From Rhodamnia argentea (taxonomy: Eukaryota > Streptophyta > Magnoliopsida > Myrtales > Myrtaceae): DNA of 64,000 nucleotides. This document shows positions 11,051 through 23,305 of this stretch, piece after piece (within the stretch, counting starts at the first letter, position 1; each line of letters starts with the position of its first letter). Below the pieces are notes generated by a model. That model worked only from the letters and a program-made list of their open reading frames with translations, ran no database searches and was not told the origin of the DNA. The DNA is taken from assembly GCF_020921035.1 (NCBI RefSeq), contig NC_063156.1, forward strand, positions 744,001-808,000, read 5' to 3'. The position numbers and the translations under genes were made by a program.

Positions 11051-13690
11051 TGATGAAATACATATGGAATTCTACATCTAGGTTAAGCTTTTTTTCTCAT
11101 TTGGGATACTCCTTCCATAATTCCATGGGTTCCAAGATAACTTTTCTCTCAATTTGCACTGAGCAGGACATCATGTAGTTAAGCTTTCATGGAAGTCGAA
11201 ATTAACCCAAACGGTACCTTGGCACAACTCACTAAGATTAAAAATGAAAAGGAAGCATGCACCTAAAAGGGTAAAAGAGAAAAGTGAAAAAAACACAAAA
11301 GAATAGTACCATGTACCCTCAAATCAACCGATTTACAAAGTTATCAATTAATGCAACGTCATTCATCGCCAATTCACTTGAATCTCTACTTACGATTTCG
11401 TCATATGATTTCGCAAACATTTCCTGATTATTCATGATTCTTTCGATTTCACGGACGTTTATTAGCACGTAATCACACACTTCGATGTATAATCAAAGAC
11501 TCATTTCATTCTATGAGAGGATGATGGAGTCAACATGCATCACAAGGGAAGGGCGACCCAATGCAGCACAAAAGCTGCAATTGGGGGACTGGCGTGTTCT
11601 TATTGAGCTTTGCTTTCTTCAATGGCAGAGACAGAAAAGGGCAAAAAAGGAAGGAATGTAATTAAAATTAGTGGGTCAGTGGGCCCAAGGAATTGTCAGG
11701 TGTGATGTGTTGATTGGACCCCCCGCTGGCCCACTTTGTCTCCCTCATAGTCTTCACTCCCAAAGCCTTCCTACCTTAACTTTTCCTTTTCATTCCTTTT
11801 TTTTTTTTCACTTTTCGGCAATAGCCTTCCCCATCTTTAAAATTACAAAAAAGAAGAAGAAGAGAAATTGCGTCATTAGTACAATCTTATTTCATGCACG
11901 TGTCAAGGTTCCGTTTATTTCTTAAAAAAATAAATATTTTTAAAAATATTTTTTTAAAAATAATCGCTTATATCACTAGCAAAAAATGAATGAACGAAAA
12001 AAAAATAGTTTTATCGTTCGCGAAAAAGTTTGAACATAAATTATTGTTGATAATATAAATGAAATTTATTGGCTAATTATTTCAAGCGATTGTTTAAGAA
12101 AATATTTTTTAGATTATTTATTGTCTATGAAACGAACGGAATCTAATAGAATTGCAAATTTTCTTTGCAAGGCCATCTCAATTTGGTTGGTTCAAGTGCA
12201 ATGCATCTAGACAATAATTTCTGGTTTCTCTAAGTTCAACAAGTACCTCAATCATGGAGGGCAAGGTTGCTATCAGATCTCCCTCTCTTTGGAACTTATA
12301 TTATACATACAGAAAATTGACAGTACAATGTAATTCGTTTTGAAACTTATTGCATATCCAAGTCGCATCAGCTTGCTCGCATGGCCCTACTTCAAAAGGG
12401 CAAAGGAGCATTTGCAACTTTGCTTTTCCATTTTAGAGGATGGTGGATGGGAGTGGAGGCGTGCTTCGTCTCAGTGAAGTGCGTGATTTTGTTTTTCTCT
12501 TCTCTTTTTGGGTCTCAACTCGGTGCTTCGTTTCTTACACAACATAAAATGTAATGAACTTTCATGCATCGACCTTTGGTTTTTCTTCAGTAAATGAGCT
12601 GCTGCTATTCACCAGCATTGACACAAGAAAACTAGAGGAGTTAAAACAACTTCTCACGTTCTGATTCCAAGGCACACCTTGAAGAGTCAATTTCCAGAGG
12701 ATTTCTTCAAAAATGATAACGAAGGGCGAAAGCAACTCTTACGGAGACACTTGAAGGTGGAGAAGTAGTGAAAGCTGCCAACTTTAACTCTTTGGGGGAA
12801 GAGAGATCTCGGCACTTGTAGATGTACACAGATTTTACTCAATTTGGGAGTGTTTGTGGCCTGTTTTCGTAGAATCCTTTTGAAAACTAGGGTTCTTAAA
12901 GATCCAACCATTCTCACCAGAAGCCGAGAGACACCGCTGACTCATATGCAATCTGCACGAGAGTGGTGGTGCACATCATAAATTCTTTACAGCATGAACA
13001 TGATCTAGACACATGCTTGTCGACTTTCATATGATGCAGCAACAAAGAACTTCACATGGTGAGGTCGTATAGATTGTCTCCTCGTGGCACACATGAGCGA
13101 GATCAATTTTCCTGTGAAAAAAAAAAAAAAGATTGGATTCACTGTAGTGTTGATGGAAAGGGGAAAAACTCCACCAACCATCAGAACAACGGGCGGAAAA
13201 GATGTTAGTCTACTGCATAACAAGAAGAATCCTATGTTAATGGACAGGGTGAGACAAGATTAGCATAGAGAATGAATTTTCTGCGTGTGTTCTGTCCCAT
13301 AGTTGAAATGGGACTAAGGAAAAGGGTTGGAAAAATGGAGGTGAAATCAGAAGTGAGATCCTACTTGATGCGGCTAAGAGAAATTGATCCATAATGGTGG
13401 GAACGACAAAAGAGAATGATGCCAATTCAAAAGGGGCTGTTGGCAAGTGGCTGGGACCTGCACTGGCTAAATCCACAGTAAAACTATGTTTGACCCCTCT
13501 CCCTCTCTCTCATGTTCATCACATCATCTGCCAAAGTGGAGAACAAAATGATTAGGATTTGAAGTTTGAGGGGAGCTAGGCATGTGAGAGCTTGCCTTTA
13601 AGTCAAGATAGTATCCCACAAAACCAAAACTAGAGATTTACATGTTATGCATATGAAGGTGAATTTTCAGCCTTGAAGAAGTCATATCTA
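11051..13690. other. Intergenic, AT-rich, no supported gene
   Basis: Apart from a small foldback element at 11908-12142 I see nothing coding. Open frames at 11671-11925, 12687-12917, 13005-13223 and 13237-13476 lack family motifs and have low-complexity translations. Confidence 0.4.
11908..12142. mobile_element. Short foldback MITE, copy 1
   Basis: The left end GTTCCGTTTATTTCTTA and the right end read from the other strand (GATTCCGTTCGTTTCATA) form imperfect inverted repeats around a very AT-rich core. A related element lies at about 27715-27928. No coding capacity. The family is not certain; the ends suggest a hAT-type MITE. Confidence 0.5.
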
Positions 13691-13699
13691 TAGGTAAGG

Positions 13700-14060
13700 T
13701 TCATAAAAAAATTTCAAAGTAAGTGCCTTCATTTTTTCAAATAAGAGCCTATAGTATATTTTGTTTTAAATAAGAACCTAAAGTGTCATCATTTTCTCAA
13801 ATAAGAGTCTAAAGTAAAGCCCTACCTCGTCGATTGAAATGCATTTTCATCCTTTACTTTATTGGTTTTTTTTCTATTTTTTCTTTTCCTTTTCTTTTTT
13901 TCTTTTTTTTTTCCTTTTGCTGAAATATCTTTTCTCCGATAACCGGAATAATCACATGCTTGCCAGCCGGTCAAAAGTCATTATTTGAAACGATTTGACC
14001 ACTTCAGGCCCTTATTTGAAATTCTGCCTATATAAAACGGTGACTTGAAATAACCAATCA
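13700..14060. mobile_element. Foldback element with CAAATAAGAGCC arms
   Basis: The left arm holds three tandem variants of CAAATAAGAGCCTAAAGT (from about 13735 to 13815). The right arm carries the reverse orientation words CACTTCAGGCCCTTATTTG and TCATTATTTGAAA (about 13980-14030). The arrangement is that of a non-autonomous foldback element, and no reading frame is present. Confidence 0.45.
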
Positions 14061-14751
14061 AATGAATGTTGTTGTTTAGCATGTTAAAATGGTAAGAAAT
14101 GGACTTATCTTCTAAACGAAAGACCCTACCGGCGATGTTAGGCTAAACCTATCCAATGTTTATCAGCAAAAACATAACAAATTAACTCGAGCTCGCCTTT
14201 CTTTCGCCTTTTGCCCTCTATTTAATGTTCTTCCCGAAAACGAACAATCAAATGAATGAGCAGACAAACGAATTCTCTGAAACCCCATCAGGAATATCCA
14301 CGGATGAACAGCTCCAGCTGAATGTTTTCATGGTGGATACACCAAACAACCAGTATCCTAAAGTAAGACTTGGCCAATGCCCATGATTCCTTTCCTTTTT
14401 TTTTTTAATCATGACCAATTGGGTAGGGGTAATAATTTCAGTCATTGACAAATTGTGCAGGAATGAGGATTACTGTAGGAATTATCCGTGTGACCAGAGA
14501 GCAAATTAACAATGATTGTCTCATTTGAAATCTCAACTCACTGTTGACTCTTTTGGGGTCAAGATCAGGGAAAAATACAAGAAGATAGAAAAGGATCTTA
14601 ATGACGGTCCCATGTCATCATTGCATGCCATCACCCATCATTCGGTTTGCTAATGAAAAAAAAAGGAAAAGATGCTTTAACATGACAATAAATAGGAGAG
14701 CACCGCCCCCTCGCTTTTTGAGTACATACCAATACGGTGGGAGACATTGTC

Positions 14752-15055
14752 TAATCAGTCCTATATTTATTGTATGAAAGCCAATTCAATTCTCAATTAT
14801 TTAATTTTGTCAATTTAATCCTAAACCTTTGCACAAAATTTCAATATAGTCATTTCGCTCATTTTTTGTTGGAAATCTCTAACGTGGCGGTGTACCACGG
14901 CCGGCGATGACTGGATCACCGCATCGGTGAGTTCCAGCGAAAATTGACGAGATATGCTATATTGAAATTCTATACAAAAGTTCAATACTTGTCAAAATTG
15001 AAAAGTTGAGGATTAAATTGGCATCCATACAATAATTTTAGAATTGATTGGGCAA
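14752..15055. mobile_element. Foldback MITE of about 300 bp
   Basis: The left arm (AATTTTGTCAATTTAATCC, CAAAATTTCAATATAG) is matched in reverse by the right arm (CTATATTGAAATTCTATAC, GAGGATTAAATTGGCA). A GC-richer centre (GGCGGTGTACCACGGCCGGCG) separates them. This looks like a non-autonomous DNA transposon common in eudicot spacers. Boundaries are approximate. Confidence 0.55.
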
Positions 15056-18000
15056 TTTTCGTAACAGAAAATGTGCGAAAGATATTATCATCAATTACAG
15101 AATAATTAGTTAACTTCTTAAATCCTGTGAAATTTTTCTCGGAAAAGAAGGAATGTTTAAGAACTGGGCTCCAAGCATTCGAGAGCCATTCTGCTGCAAC
15201 CAAAATTTCTTCAGTCAGTGAGTCTAACAAAATCCATGATACTGTCTACTCTATCCTGACATCCGCTTCTGCCTTGCTACATGTTGAAGCAAAAGGCCTC
15301 GGTGAAGATATGCATTCAAGAATCTTACCTTCAATTCAAAATCTAAAGATGTCATCACTCTGTCTTAGAAAGTTGAATTCACTTTGGATAGAGGAATGCC
15401 TGGTCTAGATCTGATAATAAGCATCAATCCCTTTTTCCTGCTTTCCTACTTGAAGCTCTCAACGATCATAATTACCAATTAAATCTATTGCTGGCCTCTC
15501 ACAGTGAGATTCCGGCACGATGGATCGCGTCGCAGGCATCTTCTAGCTCATTCCTCGTCCCCCTCTTCGTCGCCAATCTAATTTACTTTCCCTTGTCAAA
15601 CATTGCCTACAGACTACCACCCGCAAGGAAAGATGCAGATTTCAGTATGTTGATAAGAGCGAGGATTGCCGAGTGAAACCTATTACAGAGCTGTGATAGT
15701 TCAAGCCTCGGAGTAATCCTACTTCATCCATTCTTTAAGTAATTCCCTCGGATAGTGAACTTTCAAACTTAAATCACAATGTCTCTCAAAAGCTGGGGGG
15801 TTCACCATGTCATCTTGTAGCAGATGTAGTTGTCATGTTCTTTGTTGCAGCACAACAAGCAGTCTTTCCAATTTTTCACTGGCTGAATTGAGCAATTAAA
15901 ACAACCATGAACTCGTCTGCCTTAGAGAACATGAGAAAGGGTATCCATCACTTACATGATAAAGGCTGATGTGCAGAAGCAAGTCATGGTGGGGGGAAAA
16001 GTTTTCCCTGTCCAAGAAAATTTTATCTGAGGTAACTGTAACTAAACCAGAAAGCAGCAGAACTGTTGAGCCTGAAGGGAAGCGCCCATGCAATGGAAAG
16101 GATGAAGACTCCTGTGCAAACCGGCAAATCACACTTTTTAAGATTAGTGTAGGACTTGCCATCAAAGACAACAAAAGAGAGGGTTTCATATTTGAAGAAA
16201 TGGAAGCATAGGCCAACGCTTCGATTTTAGAGTGGTCAGATTTCATCTAGAATTTGCTTCTTTATCCAAGAGATCCGGCTAAACTAGGCGTTTAAGACTG
16301 AGAAGAAAATACACCAATTGAGAGGGAAAAAAGGATACTCAAGGAATTTTCCATAACTAAGCCAACTGTGCCAGCTGATCTTACTAATATGACCATATAC
16401 AAACAACGTAAAACAGGATATAGATGGATATCTCCTTTCTGCTCTGATAAAAGCTGACAAAGTATTTCAGGAAACTGAAGCAGTTCAACCTATACCAAGA
16501 GTCACAGGATGCCACATGTATGATGATTAATTGGTAGAAAAGTCAATTAATTGTTCCTCTAAATTTGTTGGTAACATGTCTCATTCAACCAAGCAAAGTC
16601 AAACGTGATATTGTCACAGGTTTAAACAGCTAATTCCTTGACTGTAGTTTTGCATTGACACTCTTTAACTCATGAAGAACCTGATAGGCATGTTGTGAAA
16701 CCTGAGTCCTCATTACTATCTTGTTCAGACACTCTTTAAGTCGAACTATGTATGATAGTACAGCAAGTCATGGTGTTCGAGTGACAAAAACAAAGGAAGG
16801 CACGAGACAACTAGGAAGCAACTTATACTGGATTTCATGTAAAAGATCAGCCAAAAGAGGCTACCTAAATCATCAATTTAAAGCATAAAACAATATAATC
16901 CGTAACCGACTAAGAGAAAAGCATCATTGCCTTAGTTAAGGTAAATTGTTAAATAAGCAAGAATTACAGATAAAAGCAAAGCCAAGAGGTCTATAAACTG
17001 TAGTTAGACACTGCTGTGCATCTACTTGATGGGACAAAAAAACAGGTCGAGTAAATGATCCAACCACTTTGAATGAGGCCAGGGGCATTATGCAAGTCCC
17101 ATTTCTGTATCTGCTTCATTGTGCATAGCTAAGAAAATAGAGCAATAAGAAATCCTGGACCATGTTTGAGAATGTACTGACAAAAGGAATAAAGTAACTT
17201 GTAAACAGCTTCACTAATTAATAAGCACAACCTAATATTGATCAGCGATCTAGATACAGCTTTTAACTGAAATGGAAGTTGTGCCTATTACTCCAAGAAT
17301 AGACGGACTGGAAAACTTTGAACCATATCAGTAATCATCCCTCATGATACTGTAAAGATTAAAAAAAAAAAAAAGGACATGGGTCGCGCTCCATACTGCG
17401 CACAACTTGATTGGGAGAGCCTTCCACAAAGCCTAGTCTAAACATGCATGAACACAAACAGCAATGTACTATTCATGCCTTCCAGGAAAATGCCTGCTGA
17501 CATGTCTCCATGAGTTAGCCAAAACATGCAAAGCCATATATCTCAAATCACTGCTCCATGGATTTCCAGTAATCAGCCCTAAGAAGTTCCTATATAACCC
17601 ATTTTAAACCAATTGTTGCAATATTTTTGAGGAAAACTTTCCCTCCATGGTTGGTCATGCCAGATCTCAAGTGATTGACAAATCCACTTACCAGATATTA
17701 CGGTGCAAATGTGGGAAAAGATCCACGTCGCAGTTAATGGGAAAAGCCTTGCTTGCGGTTATTAGGCAGTTGGTCATGTTGGAATGTAACAGGACCAACG
17801 AAAGATCTCCCAATAGCAACATCAATATCCTTTACCCTCCCCAGTATGTTGTGTTAATGAACACAATGTGAAATTCCAACAGATGCAAGGATTATCGAAT
17901 TGACAGGACATGTAGCCAGATAGATCTGTAGTCATATATTCTTTTTCTACATGGCATGACATGACGAATTCTATCCTCCCAGAGCAGTGTTTCTTCATAT

Positions 18001-20076
18001 CACTTGCCAAAATGTGAGATCCACGGACTTTCAAAGACCTTTTAAGTTACCGATTCTATAGGAACGAATTGCTATTTAGCTATAACAGAACCTAAGTGTG
18101 TCATGGCTATACAGAGAAACATGGGGCCAACATAAGATAGAAATGTTTACATCTAAAAGAAAAAGGACAAACAAAATGATAAGAGAAATAAATCTGATAT
18201 GGACCTTGCAAACACTGTATATGAAATTTCTTGAAAGGGAAGCAACACCAGCCTCACCACTGGGCTCCCTGGTAGTCATTCGAATCAACAACTTAAGCAT
18301 GCTCAAACATGAAGCACAGGGAAAAGCAAGTTCAAAAACCAAGTCAGGAGATTAGAGAATGACCGTTTCCATAACATTCTAGTGCGTCGAAAGCTTGCTA
18401 AAAATACACAAGAACATGCTACCAAAAGCCTTACCTAGTCTGTCCACTGGTCCATAAGCTTGACTGTACGTGGTGTATCAAAACCATACAAAAACCATCT
18501 TTTCTCCTTCTCGAAGGATCAACTTCCGGAAGGACTGGAAAGTAAAATATCACAGACATGTTGGCAAGCTGACCATCAAAGTGCGCCTTACTGCCCCCTC
18601 TGCATAAGCATTACCGCCAGCTACATCATCTTCACGCTATAAGAAGACAGAAGAGGACCAAAGCAGAATATTTGAAGGCAGGCCAAATTGTATCTTATTT
18701 GAGAGTAACATGTACAGAAATAGATTGATATCGATAAGGAAAAAGATCAGAACTTTTGAATGAAGTTGAGAAAAGAAAGAAAAAAAAAAATCAGTCACCA
18801 AGGAAGAAGCAATCTCCACCTGCAACTTGTGACAGTGCAAACATGATCCTACTATACTGCAGAATCAGTTAAAACAGCTTCTTCGAGTAAAGGACAAGCA
18901 ACAATGATCTTCTGAAATCCACGTTACCATTGCTAAATCCAAGGGAGAAAAAGGTAGAACTTTAAATTTAGATCAGCCTCCCCACCTCATTCTTCCATTG
19001 CAAAGTTGATCAAACCGGAAAATGTAATACTTAAGTAACTGCCCATTAAACTTATTGATCGAACAAAGCGTTTCAACAGCAAAGCACTTGAAATTTAAAG
19101 CTTGGCCAAACTATCCACATTGAAAATGTAGGATAGGCAGCAGAAGACACTAGAATTCTCAGACTGAAGTATACTAGATGGAACAATAACAAGCAGAAAC
19201 AGCAACGCCGATATCTTCTATATCTTATACAGGAGCAACAACTAGTACCCAGAAACTTCACCATGGTGGTTTGCTTAGCAACGAATGGTCGGGTCGGTTT
19301 TTGGGCCCACCGGGTAATTTTGACAGCCCTTTATAATCGGTTGGGCCAAGAGTCTCTACTAGAATCGGGCTCTAAAGCCGAGCAAAGACAGAGTTTGGCG
19401 GGTTAAAGTCAGAATCAGAATTTCTGGCGATCGGTTTAAAGACGGCTTGGGAATTGCTTTTCCTTTTCTTTTCTTTCAGTGTACCAAATCTGGAGTGGAT
19501 TAGATTGAATCCAATTTCGTTAATACCCAAAATTTTACGTTCAATCTTAATTCTGCGCGCACATCCAAAAATCTCTATCAGTTTCATCAAAATTATTAAT
19601 GTCATGAATAATTATAAGTACTTTATGAGAACCCATGTCTTCACTAACACATTCGCCTTAGTATGAAAATAATGGCAGCCTCCTGATGTTGATAATTTTA
19701 AAGAAATTAATGACGATTTTTGGACGGTGAACAGATTTGAGATTGGAATAAAAGCCGAAGCTTCGTTTTAGATAGATAGAATTTGAGACAGAACAAGGGC
19801 TGAAAATAAAAGTTAGGGTCCATTTAGGGAATTAGTCGCATAATTTTAGTTGGGTAAAATTGTCTAATGGAGTGAGTCTTTGACAAAAAATAAAAAATGG
19901 AGTGAGTCGGGTCCGAGTCGAGCTAAACCCAGGCTGAGTCCATTAAACGGGTCTCCCGAGTCACGCGGGAAGAAGATTCGACGGTGAGATCGATCGCCTA
20001 TCGGCATATTATCTTCTTCTGCTTCTGCTCCTCTCAAATCTCGACATTTGGCTAGACAAAATCGTCATAGAGGGAG
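15056..20076. other. Five-kilobase stretch without a supported gene; possibly transcribed non-coding DNA
   Basis: The base composition from about 15.1 to 19.3 kb is less AT-extreme than the repeat-rich spacers and resembles intron or UTR sequence, yet I find no chain of exons on either strand. The longest open frames (15127-15408, 15896-16246 on -, 18076-18342 on -) show no domain. The last 700 bases before 20077 are the probable promoter and 5' UTR of the next gene. Confidence 0.35.
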
Positions 20077-22709
20077 ATGGGAGGAGGGAACATGCTAAGG
20101 GCTGTCGTTGGCCGAGCTGCCACCAGAAGCAGCGGCGGCGCAGGGCTTCACGAACCCTTTTCTGCTACTGCCACTAAACCCAACTCTTCTCCTACTGCTC
20201 CGAATTCAGCATCGGCAAAATCTGCTGCTTCTCCTTCTTCCAAGAAGAAGAAACCCCACAAGCTCGATCCCTCTCACCACCACCTCTCCCTCTCTTCTTA
20301 TTCTCCTCCTTCCTCTGCCTTCCACAATCTTCCATGGCCTGCTGCTTCTACCTCTGGTGTCATAGTGCCCACTTGGCCACCGTATTCTCCTCCTCCCCAG
20401 CACGATGATGGTGAATGGGTATACGTGGATGGGAGAGAAGAAGGTGAAAGCGCAGTTGGGTATTGTGATGACCTCGTTCTCGGTCCTGTTCCTTCCAAGT
20501 GCGAGGTCGAAAACGCTGTCTCTGCTCTTCAACAGTGAGCGTCTCTTTCTCATCATTTATCCGTCGTAAAGTGAACATACGTAGCTTTGTTAGCTTCTGT
20601 CTGATTTGTTGCCGTAGGTTCTGGTTACTTGTCTTCTAGAAATATGCCGCCCTCTCATGATGGCGAGTTTGTTAGTATTTCCTTTTAATTGAGTGGAAGT
20701 CGTCGACAGAAAGCAGGATTGTCATCATCAATTCATTTCATTGTCTGGACAGAATAATGGACTAACACCACGCGCTCCTGACTACTTCCAATAGATAAAT
20801 TCCTGATGCAGGTTTTTATCTTCAGGCATTGCATTGTAATCCATTGCCTAATCATGTTCGTGCCTCTAGAAGAGGAAATTACATCAGTATGCATTTAAAA
20901 TTTTTTACTTTTCCGTCATCAAGTTTAAACATCAAGTTGTTAGTGACTTCATCACAAGTTCAGTTTCCAGGCTGTGCTTTTTTCTGCAAGCCTGTTTATT
21001 CAGAAACTTGAGTTCTATGAGTTGTGTTTACTGAGCTCGGATGGTCTTGGACAAGGAAAGATGTCAATTAACCCCTAAATTTACCCGGCTTTTCTATTAT
21101 AGTTTTAGTCCTTTCTATGATTGATCCTATTAGTATGAGTTCTTCTTTCGGTATCGGCTTGTAATTCGCTCACATGAAATCGAGGTCTTTTACTCTCTCC
21201 TGTTTAGTTTTGACTTGATCCAAATGCTAATTGTGGTGATGAAATGGTTTTGATTTCACAGGGTTTTTGACTCCACTCCCTATCCCCAGATTAGGGATAG
21301 ATTTGGTCTTGCCATGTATAAGGAAATGGCAAATGAATCTAAAAGCCGATCAGGTTTATCGGACCTGCATTCTTGTGTTGGCTCAGAGCTTGACCAAGTT
21401 GACACTGCTATGCATGCATCTGATATAAGAACACTGCATCCTTATGGGCCTGAGAGAGTCTATGATGCTTTTCATATGTTGCAGACTGAGCCAGCTGTTC
21501 AGGTGATCAGTTACTCTCTCTTACACATCATGGACAAAAAATTTGATTGTAAAGATATCTTTGCAATATTCTATGGTGAGATGAACATCTCTTGAATTGG
21601 TTGCAGAGTGTGGAACTAGAAGTGCTTCTGGTCACAAATTAGATGTTTGCAATTGGATGCAGTTTATCTGTATACTCATGCTTCTCGAAAATCTGGATCA
21701 CATTTTTTATCAGATCCTATATTATTCTATGACATTTAGCAAAGATTCTGGAATGTGGACCGTTATAGTTTTGTCGAACCTGTGATATTCTGCAACATAA
21801 TTGATGTTCCCTCCTTTTCTTTTAGAGGATGGTCATTTCTTTATCCTCAGATAAAGCTGTTTGGGATGCTGTATTGGACAATGAGGTTGTAAAAGAGCTC
21901 AGGGAGTCATATTATGCAGGTTTGTTTTAATTTTCATGGTTATGGTTTATTGGATCGGTCTTCTCTGTGCATTGAATCCTGATATCTGAACACCATCCTG
22001 TCGATGTCAGGAAGGGGAATATATTCTTCATTGCTATATCATTAGGTGCATAATATAAGGAGAAATAGAATGGAATCAATGCTTGAAGCGGAGAACTTGG
22101 CAATTTGCTTGTTCCTTCTTAAATCTTTAATTAGAATTGTGCTCTTGTTGGGACAATATCAATTCCAAGCATGTAGGCCTGTAAACATCTAAACGGGCGA
22201 CCAGGGCGCTTTCTGATTCAATACAACCTTCTGCATTTTAAAAATTTTACAGGCCACTTAGTGGATGCCCTCATGACATATTTTCCAGCCTGTAAGGATG
22301 TCATTGCCATGTAACTTAGATCATAGGATGATTGCTTTATTTGTGGCTTATGAAGGCCTGAGTTCGTATTTTTTTACCAACGCGTGAAGTCGTGTAGTTT
22401 TGAAGGAATTTCATGGTATATGCAGCTGAAAATGATGGCCCTCCAGAGGAAAGCCCAGAGGAAAGTCCGAATGATTCTAACCCTACCTTGAATGCTGTGA
22501 GATGGCTTTTTGACAGCACAAGGGTAAAACTCATGGAAATGATTGAGGGTATGGCAAACCTAGCTGGAAAGTTCTTCAAGCTGCCTGCTGGTAACCCAGA
22601 AACCAAAACAGGACCGGCGGATCTCTTCGACGAAAAGCTGAGAACGTCATTTTTCCTCTCGATCATGGTTCTGGTCGTTGTGGTCATTGCTCGATCCTGC
22701 AGAGGCTGA
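20077..22709 (+). CDS. Conserved plant protein of unknown function with a C-terminal membrane anchor
   Basis: Four exons, 20077-20534, 21262-21502, 21826-21919 and 22426-22709, join in consistent phase to give 358 residues. Residues 1-70 are low-complexity Ser/Ala/Pro with a basic patch (KKKKPHK). Next come VIVPTWPPYSPPP, an acidic stretch (DDGEWVYVDGREE) and a conserved-looking core with many regularly spaced charged residues (QIRDRFGLAMYKEM, DKAVWDAVLDNEVVKELRE). The C-terminus is hydrophobic (FFLSIMVLVVVVIA) and ends RSCRG, which fits a tail-anchored membrane protein. I believe similar unnamed proteins occur across angiosperms, but I do not recognise a characterised family. The exon phases and the GT-AG borders make this a real gene. 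It converges on the RPC4 gene. Confidence 0.8.
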
Positions 22710-23305
22710 TCATCATTTGCCGACATGACATGTTAATGAAAGTAATGACTAGTTCCCATATGGTGAGATGTTTGTCTAGTTTATGTTCACTCGAGAAACT
22801 ACTGTGGTTCTGTGCCGTAAGACCATATCTCCGCATGTTTTTACTTGTAAAGCAATGATGCGGGCTCTATTTTTTACATATCCTTTAAACTTGCCTTGGG
22901 AATTAGGTGACTTGCTTTTCATGCTTCGTGGTTGACAGACTTTAAAAGCATTACATACATCCTTTTACTTGGGTCCTTTTGTTTCAGTCAGAGACAAGTC
23001 CCAAGGACTCGCTAAAAGCAGTCTAAAGATAGTCAAAGATCAAAGTAGCAGAGCACGTTGGAGCTATTCTCCTTACAGATTAACTCATAGCTAAGGACTG
23101 TTGATGCAAAATTTTCTGATGTTACAACTTTTTCTTTACATGAATCGTACCCCGAAGTTCCTACTGGGAATAAAACTTCCCAACTGCAACTACCCCTTTT
23201 ACAAGCCAAAGAACCAAGAATCCTACTCGGAAGATTGAGCAAGGTTGTATATGCTGCGACCTGGCAGGGCATCGACAGTTTTGCTCCCTCCCGCTTCTTG
23301 TAGTT
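22710..23305. other. Shared 3' region between convergent genes
   Basis: About 600 bases separate the stop at 22709 from the RPC4 stop at 23306. They should hold both 3' UTRs. No further gene is seen. Confidence 0.6.

Noticed and set aside
15896-16246. 116-codon minus-strand frame in the large gene-free stretch
   Set aside because: No domain, no supporting neighbouring exons or splice phase pattern.
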